Shown one piece after another: positions 17,058-24,802 of a stretch of DNA of 64,000 bases. The translations under genes were made by a program, and so were the position numbers. The notes below the pieces were generated by a model, which saw only the letters and a list, made by a program, of their open reading frames with translations, was not told the origin of the DNA and ran no database searches. Position 1 is the stretch's first letter. Each line of letters starts with the position of its first letter. Source of the stretch: Aquabacter sp040049275 (GTDB taxonomy: Bacteria > Pseudomonadota > Alphaproteobacteria > Rhizobiales > Xanthobacteraceae); contig NZ_JBDZDT010000008.1 of the NCBI RefSeq assembly GCF_040049275.1, positions 248,001 to 312,000 on the forward strand, written 5' to 3'.

Positions 17058-18134
17058 GTGACGCAAGCCGAGATCATCGACGCGCTGTTGGCGTTCATCG
17101 CGCGTCCGGACGCGCCGGAAGCCGAGTTCGAAGCCATGGCGCTGAAGGTGTTCGCCTATCAGTTCCTGCACAACGAGCCCTATCGCCGCTTCGCCCTCCA
17201 GCGCGGCCGCACGCCGCTTTCGGTCCGGCGCTGGCGCGACATCCCGCCGGTCCCGATCACCGCCTTCAAGGACCTGACGCTGAGCTGCACTCCGCCCGAG
17301 GCGGCCGAGCGCGTCTTCATGACCAGCGGCACGACGCAGGGCGTTCGCGGCCGCAGCTACCATCCCACGCTCGCCGTCTATGACCGCTCGATGCTGGTCA
17401 ATTTCCGCCGGCGCTTCATGGGCGGCCGCGAGCGCATGCCCATGGGCATTCTCTTCCCCGACGAGACGGCGCTGCCCAACTCCTCGCTCGCCCATTACCT
17501 CGCGCTCGCCCGGCGCGAATGCGGCACGCCCGAAAGCGCGGTCTTCATCGGCGCGGACGGTCTCGACCTTGACCGGCTGCTGCCGGCCCTCGCCCATGCC
17601 GAAGCCAGTGGCGAACCTTATGCGCTTCTGGGCGCGAGCTATTCCTTCGTGCCGCTGATGGATGCGCTGGCGGCCCGGGGCCTGCGCTTCGCTTTGCCGG
17701 CCGGCAGCCTCATCCTCGACACCGGAGGCTTCAAGGGCCAGTCGCGCGAGCTGGCGCCGGACGAATTCTATGACGGACTCTCGGCGGCTTTCGGCGTGCC
17801 GCGCAGCGCCTGCATCAACATGTACGGCATGACCGAATTGAGCACCCAGTTCTACGACGACGGCAATGCGACCGTCCCGCCCGTGAAATCCGGCCCCCAC
17901 TGGATCCGCAGCCGGGTGGTCGATCCGCTCACCGGCACCGATTTGCCCGGAGGCGAGCGGGGCGTGCTGGTGCATCACGATCTCGCCCATTTCAACTGCG
18001 TCTCGGCCATCCTGACCGAGGATGCCGGCGAGATCGTGCCGGGCGGATTCCGCCTGTTCGGCCGGGTCGACGGGGAGGCCTCGAAGGGCTGCTCCGTGGC
18101 AGTGGCCGAGTTCCTGGCGGCGGCGCGAGGCTGA
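17058..18134 (+). CDS. LuxE-like acyl-protein synthetase (carboxylate-activating)
   Basis: About 358 residues, the LuxE/acyl-protein synthetase family. It has the ANL-like nucleotide loop FMTSGTTQGVRGRSYH (about 85-100) and MYGMTELSTQFYDD (about 255-268), the counterpart of the adenylating-enzyme YGxTE motif. Close to the C-terminus sits Cys in SKGCSVAVAEF, 13 residues from the end. In Vibrio LuxE the acyl-accepting Cys is, as I recall, at a matching place. The reaction is carboxylate + ATP to acyl-AMP, then acyl transfer to that Cys and on to the LuxC partner. The GTG at 17058 is chosen because GGGGAGGAG lies 8 bases upstream; earlier in-frame GTGs lack this. It is the first gene after the TPP riboswitch and is translated 4 bp before LuxC. 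Confidence 0.88.
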   Translation: MTQAEIIDALLAFIARPDAPEAEFEAMALKVFAYQFLHNEPYRRFALQRGRTPLSVRRWRDIPPVPITAFKDLTLSCTPPEAAERVFMTSGTTQGVRGRSYHPTLAVYDRSMLVNFRRRFMGGRERMPMGILFPDETALPNSSLAHYLALARRECGTPESAVFIGADGLDLDRLLPALAHAEASGEPYALLGASYSFVPLMDALAARGLRFALPAGSLILDTGGFKGQSRELAPDEFYDGLSAAFGVPRSACINMYGMTELSTQFYDDGNATVPPVKSGPHWIRSRVVDPLTGTDLPGGERGVLVHHDLAHFNCVSAILTEDAGEIVPGGFRLFGRVDGEASKGCSVAVAEFLAAARG

Positions 18135-18138
18135 AGCG

Positions 18139-19587
18139 GTGATCGAATATGCCGGCCATCTGCCGGGCTTGAACCGGGACGACGTGCGCTGGCGCCATGT
18201 TCGCCATGCCGCCTGGGGCGAGACCGTCGAGATCGCCCTGCCGGAGCTGGACGAGACGCAGGCGCAGGCGCTTTGCGAGCGCGTGCGCGCAGGTGCCCGC
18301 GCCCGTCTTCGGCGGATGGAGATCGCGCGCATCGTGGCCGCGATCGATGCGGCGGTCGCCCGCCTGCTCGACCGGCAGCACCCGCTGCGCCGCAAGGCCG
18401 AGGATCTTCTCCCTGTTGTCACGGGCTATGACCGGGAAACGGTGCGCCTCGGCCTCACCAGCTATCTCAAGACCTTCCGCAAGCCGCAGCTCCTGCGCTT
18501 CCTGGCCGAGGACTTCCCCAATCCCGGCGTGCTCGATGGCTTCCAGCCGGCGACCAAGGGGGGTTTCCTGCGCGCCCAGGGCCCGGATCTGCTGCTGCAT
18601 ATCTGGGCCGGCAATGTCCCGGCTTTGCCGCTCTGGAGCCTGATCTGCGGGCTTCTGGTCAAGGCCGGCACGGTGGGCAAGCTCGCATCCGCCGAACCGC
18701 TCATGGCCGGCTGGTTCGCCAGCCTGATCGCCGAGATCGATCCGGAACTCGGCGAATGCCTCGCCATCGTCTGGTGGAAGGGCGGGGAGGAAGCGGGCGA
18801 AGCGACCTTCCTGCGCGCGGCCGACACGGTGATGGCCTATGGAAGCAACGCAACGCTCACGGCCCTTCGCGCAAAGCTGCCCGTCACCACGCGCTTCCTG
18901 CCGCACGGCCACAAGATCGGCTTCGGCGTGATCGCGCGCGCGGCGCTCGACAGCCGCAAAGCCATGATGCTCGCGCGCCTCGCGGCCCATGATGTCGCCC
19001 GCTACGAGCAGCAGGGCTGCTACTCCCCCCAATTGCTCTTCGTGGGGCGCGGCGGGCCGGTGGCGCCGGGCGAATTTGCCCGCTATGTCGCCCATGAGCT
19101 GGCCGCCCTCGCCCATCGCCATCCACGCCGCGGGCTTTCGCCCGAGGAGGCCGCATCCCTCGCCGCATGGCGGGGCACGCAGGAGCTGCGCGCGCTTGAT
19201 GGCGGGGCGGAGCTTTTCGGCGAACCGGCCGATCCCTGGGCCGTGGTCCATGTGGAGACGCCCGAAGCCCTGGCCCCGACGGGGCTCAATCGCACGCTGA
19301 AGCTGGTTTCCGTCGACAGCCTCGATGCTGTCCCGGCCCTCGTCGCGCCGTACCGGACTTTCCTGCAGACCGCCGGCATCGCGGCGCCGCCGACCGAACT
19401 CTTCAGGCTCGCAGCGCAGCTCGGCGAGGTGGGCGTCACACGCATTGCCGCGCTCGGCCGCATGACCGCACCGGAAGCCGGCTGGCACCATGACGGCCGT
19501 TTCAGCCTGCTGGACCTCGTCACCATGACCGAGATCGAGCACAGCGCCGAGGCGGCGGCGGAAGGGTTCGCGCCCTATGTCGATTGA
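18139..19587 (+). CDS. LuxC-like acyl-thioester reductase (aldehyde-forming)
   Basis: A 482-residue member of the LuxC acyl-CoA reductase family, an aldehyde-dehydrogenase relative. The nucleotide-binding stretch HIWAGNVPALPLWSLICGLL (about 155-175) and VKAGTVGKLASAEPL are typical. The nucleophile is most likely Cys in YEQQGCYSPQLLFVGR (about 290-305). It would take the acyl group from the LuxE-like partner and reduce it with NADPH to an aldehyde. The GTG start has GAGG upstream, and the stop lies inside the next gene (11-bp overlap). No luxA, luxB or luxD homologue is in the operon, so light production is not implied. Regulation by TPP points to a thiamine-linked acid as substrate. Confidence 0.88.
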   Translation: MIEYAGHLPGLNRDDVRWRHVRHAAWGETVEIALPELDETQAQALCERVRAGARARLRRMEIARIVAAIDAAVARLLDRQHPLRRKAEDLLPVVTGYDRETVRLGLTSYLKTFRKPQLLRFLAEDFPNPGVLDGFQPATKGGFLRAQGPDLLLHIWAGNVPALPLWSLICGLLVKAGTVGKLASAEPLMAGWFASLIAEIDPELGECLAIVWWKGGEEAGEATFLRAADTVMAYGSNATLTALRAKLPVTTRFLPHGHKIGFGVIARAALDSRKAMMLARLAAHDVARYEQQGCYSPQLLFVGRGGPVAPGEFARYVAHELAALAHRHPRRGLSPEEAASLAAWRGTQELRALDGGAELFGEPADPWAVVHVETPEALAPTGLNRTLKLVSVDSLDAVPALVAPYRTFLQTAGIAAPPTELFRLAAQLGEVGVTRIAALGRMTAPEAGWHHDGRFSLLDLVTMTEIEHSAEAAAEGFAPYVD

Positions 19588-20350
19588 CCCGTCCGCATCC
19601 GGCTTCGTCACCATCGACAGTGCCCGTTATCGCTATGGCGGCGTGGGCCCGGCGATCGTCGACGGCATCGACTGGACCATCCCGCGCGGCGCGATCCATT
19701 GCCTGCTCGGCCGCAGCGGCTGCGGCAAGACCACGCTGCTCAAGCTCGCCGCCGGCCTCCTCCTGCCGGATGAAGGCACGATCCGCATCGGCGGCGAGAC
19801 GCTGCGCGGCCCCGGAGCGCGCATCGGCTTCGTCTTCCAGGCCCCGACCCTGCTCGCGTGGCTGAGCACGCTCGACAATGTGCTTCTGCCCCTCTCGCTG
19901 AAGCGCCGCCCCACGGCGGCCGACCGCGCTGCGGCGCTCGATCTGCTCGCGCTCGTCGGACTGGCGGACCACGCCGCGCGCCGGCCCTTCGAGCTTTCCG
20001 GCGGGCAGCAGAGCCGCGTCGCCGTGGCGCGCGCGTTGATCGGCGAACCGGACCTACTGCTGCTCGACGAGCCCTTCGCCGCGCTGGATGCCCTGACGCG
20101 CGAGGACTTGCAGGACGACCTCCTCCGGCTCTGCGCGCTGCGCGGCACGACGGCGCTGTTTGTCACCCATGATATCGCCGAGGCGGTCTATCTCGCCGAC
20201 ACGGTGGCGGTGATGGCGGCGGGCCGCCTCGTCCATGCGCGCACAATCGAGCTATCCCGCCCCCGCCACCGCGACATGCGCTATGCGGCCGCTTTCGCGG
20301 CGGCCTGCCAGGAGCTGCGCGGAGCCATGGACGAGAGGCTGGCGGCATGA
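19577..20350 (+). CDS. ABC transporter ATP-binding protein (SsuB/ThiZ-like)
   Basis: A 257-residue ATPase of the nitrate/sulfonate/taurine/thiamine-precursor class. Walker A is LLGRSGCGKTTLLKLAAGLL (about 49-68), the signature LSGGQQSRVAVARAL, and Walker B LLLLDEPFAALDALTRED, followed by the H-loop FVTHDIAEAVYLAD. It couples ATP hydrolysis to the permease encoded next. Its start overlaps the LuxC-like gene by 11 bp and its stop overlaps the permease start by 4 bp. Under a TPP riboswitch, the closest known analogue is the ThiXYZ importer of pyrimidine precursors. Confidence 0.92.
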   Translation: MSIDPSASGFVTIDSARYRYGGVGPAIVDGIDWTIPRGAIHCLLGRSGCGKTTLLKLAAGLLLPDEGTIRIGGETLRGPGARIGFVFQAPTLLAWLSTLDNVLLPLSLKRRPTAADRAAALDLLALVGLADHAARRPFELSGGQQSRVAVARALIGEPDLLLLDEPFAALDALTREDLQDDLLRLCALRGTTALFVTHDIAEAVYLADTVAVMAAGRLVHARTIELSRPRHRDMRYAAAFAAACQELRGAMDERLAA

Positions 20351-21096
20351 AGGCGCGCCTGCCCTCCGCGCTGCTGCTCGTGGCGCTCATCGCCGCCTGG
20401 GAGGCATGGTGCCGGCTGGGTGCCGTGCCGGCGCTCGTCCTGCCTCCGCCATCCGCCGTCCTCGCCACGCTGTGGGGCGAGATCGTCTCGGGCCGGCTCT
20501 GGCCGCATCTCGCCGTCACGGCGGCGGAGATGGCGCTGGGCCTCGGCATCGGCGCGGCCGTCGGGCTCGCCATCGGCATCCTGCTTGCGGAAGTCCCTGC
20601 CCTCAGCCGCCTGCTGCGGCCCTATGTGCTGGCGAGCCAGCTCGTGCCCAAGCTCGCGCTCGGGCCGCTTTTCATCATCTGGTTCGGCTTTGGCATGACG
20701 CCGACTGTGGTCATCACGGCGCTGATCTGCTTCTTCCCGCTGATGGAGAATACGCTGACCGGCCTTGGCGAGGTGGATCCCGCCCGGCGCGAGCTCTTCC
20801 GCATGCTGGGAGCGAGCCGCCTCCAGACCTTGTTGCGCCTCAAGCTGCCGGCGGCGCTGCCGGTCATCATGGCGGGCCTGCGCGTCACGGTCGTCCTCGC
20901 GCTCGTCGGCGCCGTGGTGGGCGAGTTCATCGGGGGGCGGGCGGGCCTCGGCGCCTCCATCATCGCCGCCCAGAGCGTGATGGATTCGAGCCTGATGTTC
21001 GCGCTGTTCATCGTGATCACCGCACTCGGAATGCTGCTCTACGAGGCGGTGCGCGCCCTGGAGCGCCGGGTGCTCCATCGCTTCTCGAAAGGCTAG
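20347..21096 (+). CDS. ABC transporter permease (SsuC/ThiX-like)
   Basis: A 249-residue inner-membrane permease with about six hydrophobic helices. The coupling-helix signature is ELFRMLGASRLQTLLRLKLP, followed by ALPVIMAGLRVTVVLALVGA and VVGEFIGGRAGLGASI, all standard for the SsuC/TauC/ThiX family. The segment KLALGPLFIIWFGFGMTPTV is also typical. It forms the channel with the preceding ATPase and the binding protein downstream. Confidence 0.92.
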   Translation: MKARLPSALLLVALIAAWEAWCRLGAVPALVLPPPSAVLATLWGEIVSGRLWPHLAVTAAEMALGLGIGAAVGLAIGILLAEVPALSRLLRPYVLASQLVPKLALGPLFIIWFGFGMTPTVVITALICFFPLMENTLTGLGEVDPARRELFRMLGASRLQTLLRLKLPAALPVIMAGLRVTVVLALVGAVVGEFIGGRAGLGASIIAAQSVMDSSLMFALFIVITALGMLLYEAVRALERRVLHRFSKG

Positions 21097-21099
21097 ATC

Positions 21100-22101
21100 A
21101 TGCCTGCACCATCCGCCTTGCGCCTTGCCTTCCTCTTCGCCCTGTCGTGGCTCGCTGCCGGGCCGGCGGCCGCCCAGCCGCTCGACAAGGTCACCGTCGC
21201 CGGCTGGAGCCAGCCCATCAGCGAGATCACGAACCTGCTGGCGGAGCCGGACAAGGGCTTCTTCAAGGCGAAGGGCATCGCGCTCGACTATGTCCCGGGC
21301 ACCGGCGGCGGCTCGGCGATCCAGAACATGCTCGCCGGCCAGGCGGACATCGCCTTCACCGACCCGGCCTCGCTCTATCTGGCGCTCGACAAGGGCGAGA
21401 AGCTGGTCGCGATCTACAACATCTATCCCCAGAACGTGTTCAACGTGGTCGCGCTGAAGAAAAGCGGCATCCGCTCGGCTGCCGATCTCAAGGGCAAGCG
21501 CATCGGCGTCTACAGCCTCTCCAGCGGCACCTTCCAGAACCTCCTGGTGCTGCTGCATCAGGTCGGGCTGAGCGAGAAGGATGTCACCGTCCAAGTGGCC
21601 GGCCTCCTTAACTTCGCTCCGCTCATGCAGGAACAGCTCGACGCCACCGCCGCCACCGACACCGGCCTCCTGGTGGCGCGCGCCAAGGGACTGGGCGAGG
21701 TCAACGTCATCGAGGTCAAGGATCAGCTGAACCTGCCGAGCGACATCTTCGTCGTCACGCAGGCGACCTACGAGGCGAAGAAGCCGCTTCTCAAACGCTT
21801 CCTGGCCGCCTATCGCGATTCCGCCGCCTGGATGATCGCAAACCCACAGGAGGCCGCGCGCATCGCCGTCACCCGCGCCATCAATGGGCGCGACGAAGCG
21901 GTCAATCTGGAGATCATCAAGCTGCGAAACCTCGCCAGCGTCTCGCCGACGACCGAACGCGAAGGGCTTGGCCATTTCGATCCCGAGGTGATGCAGAAAG
22001 GCGCGGACACCTTTCGAAGCCTCGGCCTGATCAGCCGTCCGCTCGATATGGCGGAGATCGTCAAGAGCGACCTCATTCCGCAGAAGGACGGGACGCCATG
22101 A
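21100..22101 (+). CDS. NMT1-type ABC transporter substrate-binding protein (ThiY-like position)
   Basis: A 333-residue periplasmic binding protein. The signal peptide is clear (hydrophobic LRLAFLFALSWLAAGPAAAQ, cleavage probably after AQ or AAA). The mature part has the type II fold: DKGFFKAKGIALDYVPGTGG, GQADIAFTDPASLYLALDKG, AADLKGKRIGVYSLSSGTFQN and a C-terminal helical region. Family members bind sulfonates, nitrate or N-formyl-aminopyrimidine thiamine precursors. With a TPP riboswitch in front, a thiamine-related ligand is the best inference, and the LuxE/LuxC partners suggest that ligand carries a carboxyl group. It overlaps the SDR gene by 4 bp. Confidence 0.9.
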   Translation: MPAPSALRLAFLFALSWLAAGPAAAQPLDKVTVAGWSQPISEITNLLAEPDKGFFKAKGIALDYVPGTGGGSAIQNMLAGQADIAFTDPASLYLALDKGEKLVAIYNIYPQNVFNVVALKKSGIRSAADLKGKRIGVYSLSSGTFQNLLVLLHQVGLSEKDVTVQVAGLLNFAPLMQEQLDATAATDTGLLVARAKGLGEVNVIEVKDQLNLPSDIFVVTQATYEAKKPLLKRFLAAYRDSAAWMIANPQEAARIAVTRAINGRDEAVNLEIIKLRNLASVSPTTEREGLGHFDPEVMQKGADTFRSLGLISRPLDMAEIVKSDLIPQKDGTP

Positions 22102-22865
22102 AGTTCCGCGACCGGACCATTCTCGTTACCGGCGCGAGCCGCGGCATCGGCGCTGCGATCGCAAAGGCCTTCGCCACTGAGGGCGGGCTGGTCATCGTCA
22201 ACTACCTCCACAACGAAGCGGCTGCCGCTTCGGTCGTGGCGGAGTGCCGCCAGCTCGGCGGCGAGGCGCTGGCGGTGGCAGCCGACGTCACCTCTCCTGA
22301 AGCCGTGGCGGCGATGGCGGAGCGCATCGGGCAGGAGATCGGTCGGCTCGACGTCGTGGTCAACAATGCCTTCGCGCCCTATCGCTTCGATCCCGACCGG
22401 CGCGCCCGCTTCTGGGAAACGCCGTGGGAGGCCTACAGCCAGCAGTTCGACGGCGCGGTGAAGGCCGCCTACACGGTCAGCCGGGCCATGCTGCCGCTGC
22501 TCGGGCGGAGCGGGCGCGCCAGCATCGTCAACATCGCCAGCGATCTCGTGACGCGGCCGAGCATCCCCTATCACGACTACACCACGGCCAAGGCGGCCCT
22601 GGTCGGCTTCAGCCGCAATCTGGCGGCCGAACTCGGGCCCCTCGGCATCCGGGTGAACTGCGTCGCGCCGGGGCTCGTCTATCCGACCGACGCCAGCGCC
22701 GCGACCAAGGAGGAGGTGCGCGAGAGCCTGATCGCCCAGACCCCCTTGCGCCGCATCGCGACGCCAGCGGATGTGGCGGGGCCGGTCCTGTTCCTCGCCA
22801 GCGATTGGAGCGGCTTCGTCACCGGCCAGACGCTGCACGTCGATGGCGGCCTGGTCATGATGTGA
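22098..22865 (+). CDS. Short-chain dehydrogenase/reductase (SDR), last gene of the TPP-controlled operon
   Basis: A 255-residue classical SDR. The cofactor motif TGASRGIGAAIA is at residues 10-21, the NNAF variant of the NNAG motif follows, and the catalytic set is Ser in IVNIASD with Tyr and Lys in YHDYTTAKAALVGF. The C-terminal FVTGQTLHVDGGLVMM is the usual end of FabG-like enzymes. The basic residue after the glycine motif favours NADP(H). Placed after an acyl reductase, it most simply reduces the aldehyde to an alcohol. Its start overlaps the binding-protein stop (ATGA), so it is part of the same transcript. The downstream GntR gene converges on it. Confidence 0.9.
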   Translation: MKFRDRTILVTGASRGIGAAIAKAFATEGGLVIVNYLHNEAAAASVVAECRQLGGEALAVAADVTSPEAVAAMAERIGQEIGRLDVVVNNAFAPYRFDPDRRARFWETPWEAYSQQFDGAVKAAYTVSRAMLPLLGRSGRASIVNIASDLVTRPSIPYHDYTTAKAALVGFSRNLAAELGPLGIRVNCVAPGLVYPTDASAATKEEVRESLIAQTPLRRIATPADVAGPVLFLASDWSGFVTGQTLHVDGGLVMM

Positions 22866-22908
22866 CCGAGAGGACGCCGGCGGAACGGCCGCGCCCGCGG
22901 CGAACCCC

Positions 22909-23694
22909 TCAGAGATTGCTCAGATTGAGCTGCCGCAGCAGCGGGACAAGCTGGTCGCGGGCGTGCTGCCGGTGGCGCCGCGCGGCCTGATTTGCGCGAT
23001 CCGCGTCTCCCGCGCGGATCGCGTCCGTCAAAGCCTGATGCTCCAGGGCGGAAAGCGTCGGCAGAGGGCGCAGATTCAGGGTGAACATGCGGGCCCTGTG
23101 CAATTGATCGGTCACCGTCCCGACGATCCGGTCCAGCCGCTCATTGCCGCAATCGTCCGCAAGACAGGCGTGGAATGACTTGTCGGCCTGCGCCCATGCC
23201 AGGCGGTCCCCTTTCACAAGGGCGGCCGACATTTCGGCGGTGAAGCCTTCGAGCTTCCCGGCGATCCGCTCGCGATCGATCTCGGGCAGCCGGGCGAGGC
23301 GCTCTCCCGCAGCCCCTTCAAGGGCAATGATGACGTCATAGATCTCGTCGATATCGTCCGGCGAAAGACCCCGCACGAGAATCCCACGCCGGGGAAGGAT
23401 CCGCACCAAGCCCTCCTCCTGGAGGCGCGCCATGGCCTCGTGGACAGGCGTGCGGCTCATGTCCAGCTGGCGCGCGATCTCCACCTCCCCGGCCTGATAT
23501 CCGGGCGGGTAGGCATTCTCCAGAACCGCGCGCTTGATCGCTTCGTAGGCGAGTTCGACGAGGTTGGGCTTTGCAGCTTCCGCCTTCGGCCCCATCCGCA
23601 GCTTCTGCATCGTGGTCTCGGATCGCAGGCTGTCCCCGAGTGCCGATTTCATCCTGAGCCCCGTTTTCATCCGCACCCGTTTTAGTCCGCCCAT
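22909..23694 (-). CDS. GntR-family (FCD-type) transcriptional regulator
   Basis: About 261 residues. The winged helix begins LVELAYEAIKRAVLENAYPP and includes EIARQLDMSRTPVHEAMARL and the wing LVRILPRRGILV. The C-terminal all-helical FCD domain has the metal/ligand histidines in DKSFHACLADDCGN, LEHQALTDAI and AARRHRQHARDQ. FCD members usually sense small carboxylic acids. The gene is divergent from a Bug binding protein, and an 11-bp-arm inverted repeat lies between them. The start is uncertain: ATG at 23694, or later ATGs at 23670 and 23652, none with a strong ribosome site. It is the probable controller of the carboxylate cluster at 23.7-25.9 kb. Confidence 0.9.
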   Translation of the reverse strand: MGGLKRVRMKTGLRMKSALGDSLRSETTMQKLRMGPKAEAAKPNLVELAYEAIKRAVLENAYPPGYQAGEVEIARQLDMSRTPVHEAMARLQEEGLVRILPRRGILVRGLSPDDIDEIYDVIIALEGAAGERLARLPEIDRERIAGKLEGFTAEMSAALVKGDRLAWAQADKSFHACLADDCGNERLDRIVGTVTDQLHRARMFTLNLRPLPTLSALEHQALTDAIRAGDADRANQAARRHRQHARDQLVPLLRQLNLSNL

Positions 23695-23722
23695 AACGCT
23701 TGACAATCCGATGCATCAAATT

Positions 23723-23754
23723 CCATCTTGCATGCAACAATAAATGCAAGATGG
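23723..23754. promoter_or_regulatory. Inverted-repeat operator between GntR and Bug genes
   Basis: CCATCTTGCAT and ATGCAAGATGG are a perfect 11-bp inverted repeat around a 10-base spacer. Overlapping the left arm is a shorter palindrome, TTGCATGCAA (23728-23737). A -35-like TTGACA lies at 23700-23705. The right arm abuts the GGAGGAAAA ribosome site of the Bug gene, so bound repressor or an RNA hairpin could block expression. Confidence 0.65.
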
Positions 23755-23764
23755 AGGAAAAGTC

Positions 23765-24742
23765 ATGGGCTCAAGGCATGGGCTGGCTGCAATCGCCGCC
23801 GCCGCGCTCGCATTCGCATCGGTCATCCCGGCGAGCGCGCAGAGCAAATTCCCGGAGAGGCCGATCACCATCGTCGTCCCCGCCGCGGCGGGAGGGCCGA
23901 GCGACACGGTGGCCCGGCTGGTCGCGCAGGCCATGACGCCCACCCTCGGCCAGCAGATCGTGATCGACAATAAGGGTGAAGCGGGTGGCTCCCTCGGCGC
24001 GGGCGACGTGGCAAAGGCCCCGCCCGATGGCTACACGCTGCTGCTCTACCACATCGGGGTGGCAACCTTCGCCCCGCTCTATCCCAAGCTGCCCTACAAG
24101 CCGGAGGAGTTTTCGCCGGTCGGGCTGGTGACCGAGGTCCCCATGGTTCTGGTGGGCCGGACGGACCTGAAGGCGAACAACATCTCGGAATTGCTCGCTT
24201 TGATGAAGGACAAGAAGACCTCCCTCACCATCGGCACCGCCGGGGTGGGCGCTGTCTCCCACCTTTGTGCGCTGCTGCTCGAGAATGCCACCGGCGCCAA
24301 GTTCGTGGACGTGCCCTACAAAGGCGCGGGTCCCGCCATGCTCGATCTCGTCGGCAAGCGCATCGACCTGATGTGCGACCAGACGACCAACACCACCAAT
24401 CAGATCAAGGCGGGAGACATCAAGGCGTTCGCCGTGACGACGCGCGAGCGGATCTCGATCCTTCCCGATGTGCCGACATTGGACCAAAGCGGCCTCAAGG
24501 GCTTCGAGATCACCGCATGGCATGCGCTCTGGGCGCCGAAGGGCACACCGGAAGCCATCCGCCTGAAGCTGTCGGAAGCGCTCAAGGCGGCGCTGAAAGA
24601 CCCCGCCGTGGTCTCGCGCATGGCATCCCTCGGCACCCTCCCCGTGCCGGACGACCTCGCAACACCCGCGGCCCTCGACAAGCAGTTTACGTCCGAGATC
24701 GCGCGTCTCGGCAAGCTATTGGCCAATGTGGCCCCGAACTAG
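23765..24742 (+). CDS. Bug/TctC-family periplasmic carboxylate-binding protein
   Basis: A 325-residue solute-binding protein of the tripartite tricarboxylate transporter (TTT) family. The signal peptide GLAAIAAAALAFASVIPASA precedes the mature start QSKFPERPITIVVPAAAGGP, which is the family hallmark. Later motifs include GGSLGAGDVAKAPPDGYTLL and DVPYKGAGPAMLDLVGKRID. The ATG at 23765 is chosen because GGAGGAAAA is directly upstream. No TctA/TctB gene adjoins it, so it is an orphan or uses a permease elsewhere, such as the TctAB pair at 44.4-46.3 kb. With the tartrate-type dehydrogenase 60 bp downstream, a dicarboxylate or hydroxyacid ligand is likely. Confidence 0.92.
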   Translation: MGSRHGLAAIAAAALAFASVIPASAQSKFPERPITIVVPAAAGGPSDTVARLVAQAMTPTLGQQIVIDNKGEAGGSLGAGDVAKAPPDGYTLLLYHIGVATFAPLYPKLPYKPEEFSPVGLVTEVPMVLVGRTDLKANNISELLALMKDKKTSLTIGTAGVGAVSHLCALLLENATGAKFVDVPYKGAGPAMLDLVGKRIDLMCDQTTNTTNQIKAGDIKAFAVTTRERISILPDVPTLDQSGLKGFEITAWHALWAPKGTPEAIRLKLSEALKAALKDPAVVSRMASLGTLPVPDDLATPAALDKQFTSEIARLGKLLANVAPN

Positions 24743-24802
24743 GCCCCGCCGCCCGCTTCACGAACCCGACCCAACAGACATTCCGCGTATTCGGAGACCA
24801 AG

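Noticed and set aside
18022..18138. N-terminal extension of the LuxC-like gene into the LuxE-like gene
   Set aside because: The frame is open, but the LuxE-like gene is clearly coding there to 18134, and GTG 18139 with GAGG upstream gives a normal LuxC start.
13572..19587. A bioluminescence (lux) locus, since a luciferase-fold enzyme and LuxC/LuxE-like proteins occur within 6 kb
   Set aside because: The luciferase-fold enzyme is SsuD-like and belongs to a different operon; no LuxA/LuxB pair or LuxD is present, and the LuxE/LuxC-like genes are under a TPP riboswitch.
20281..21975. 564-codon minus-strand open frame opposite the permease and receptor of the TPP-controlled operon
   Set aside because: The plus-strand genes have complete family motifs, signal peptide and overlapping starts; the minus frame has none.
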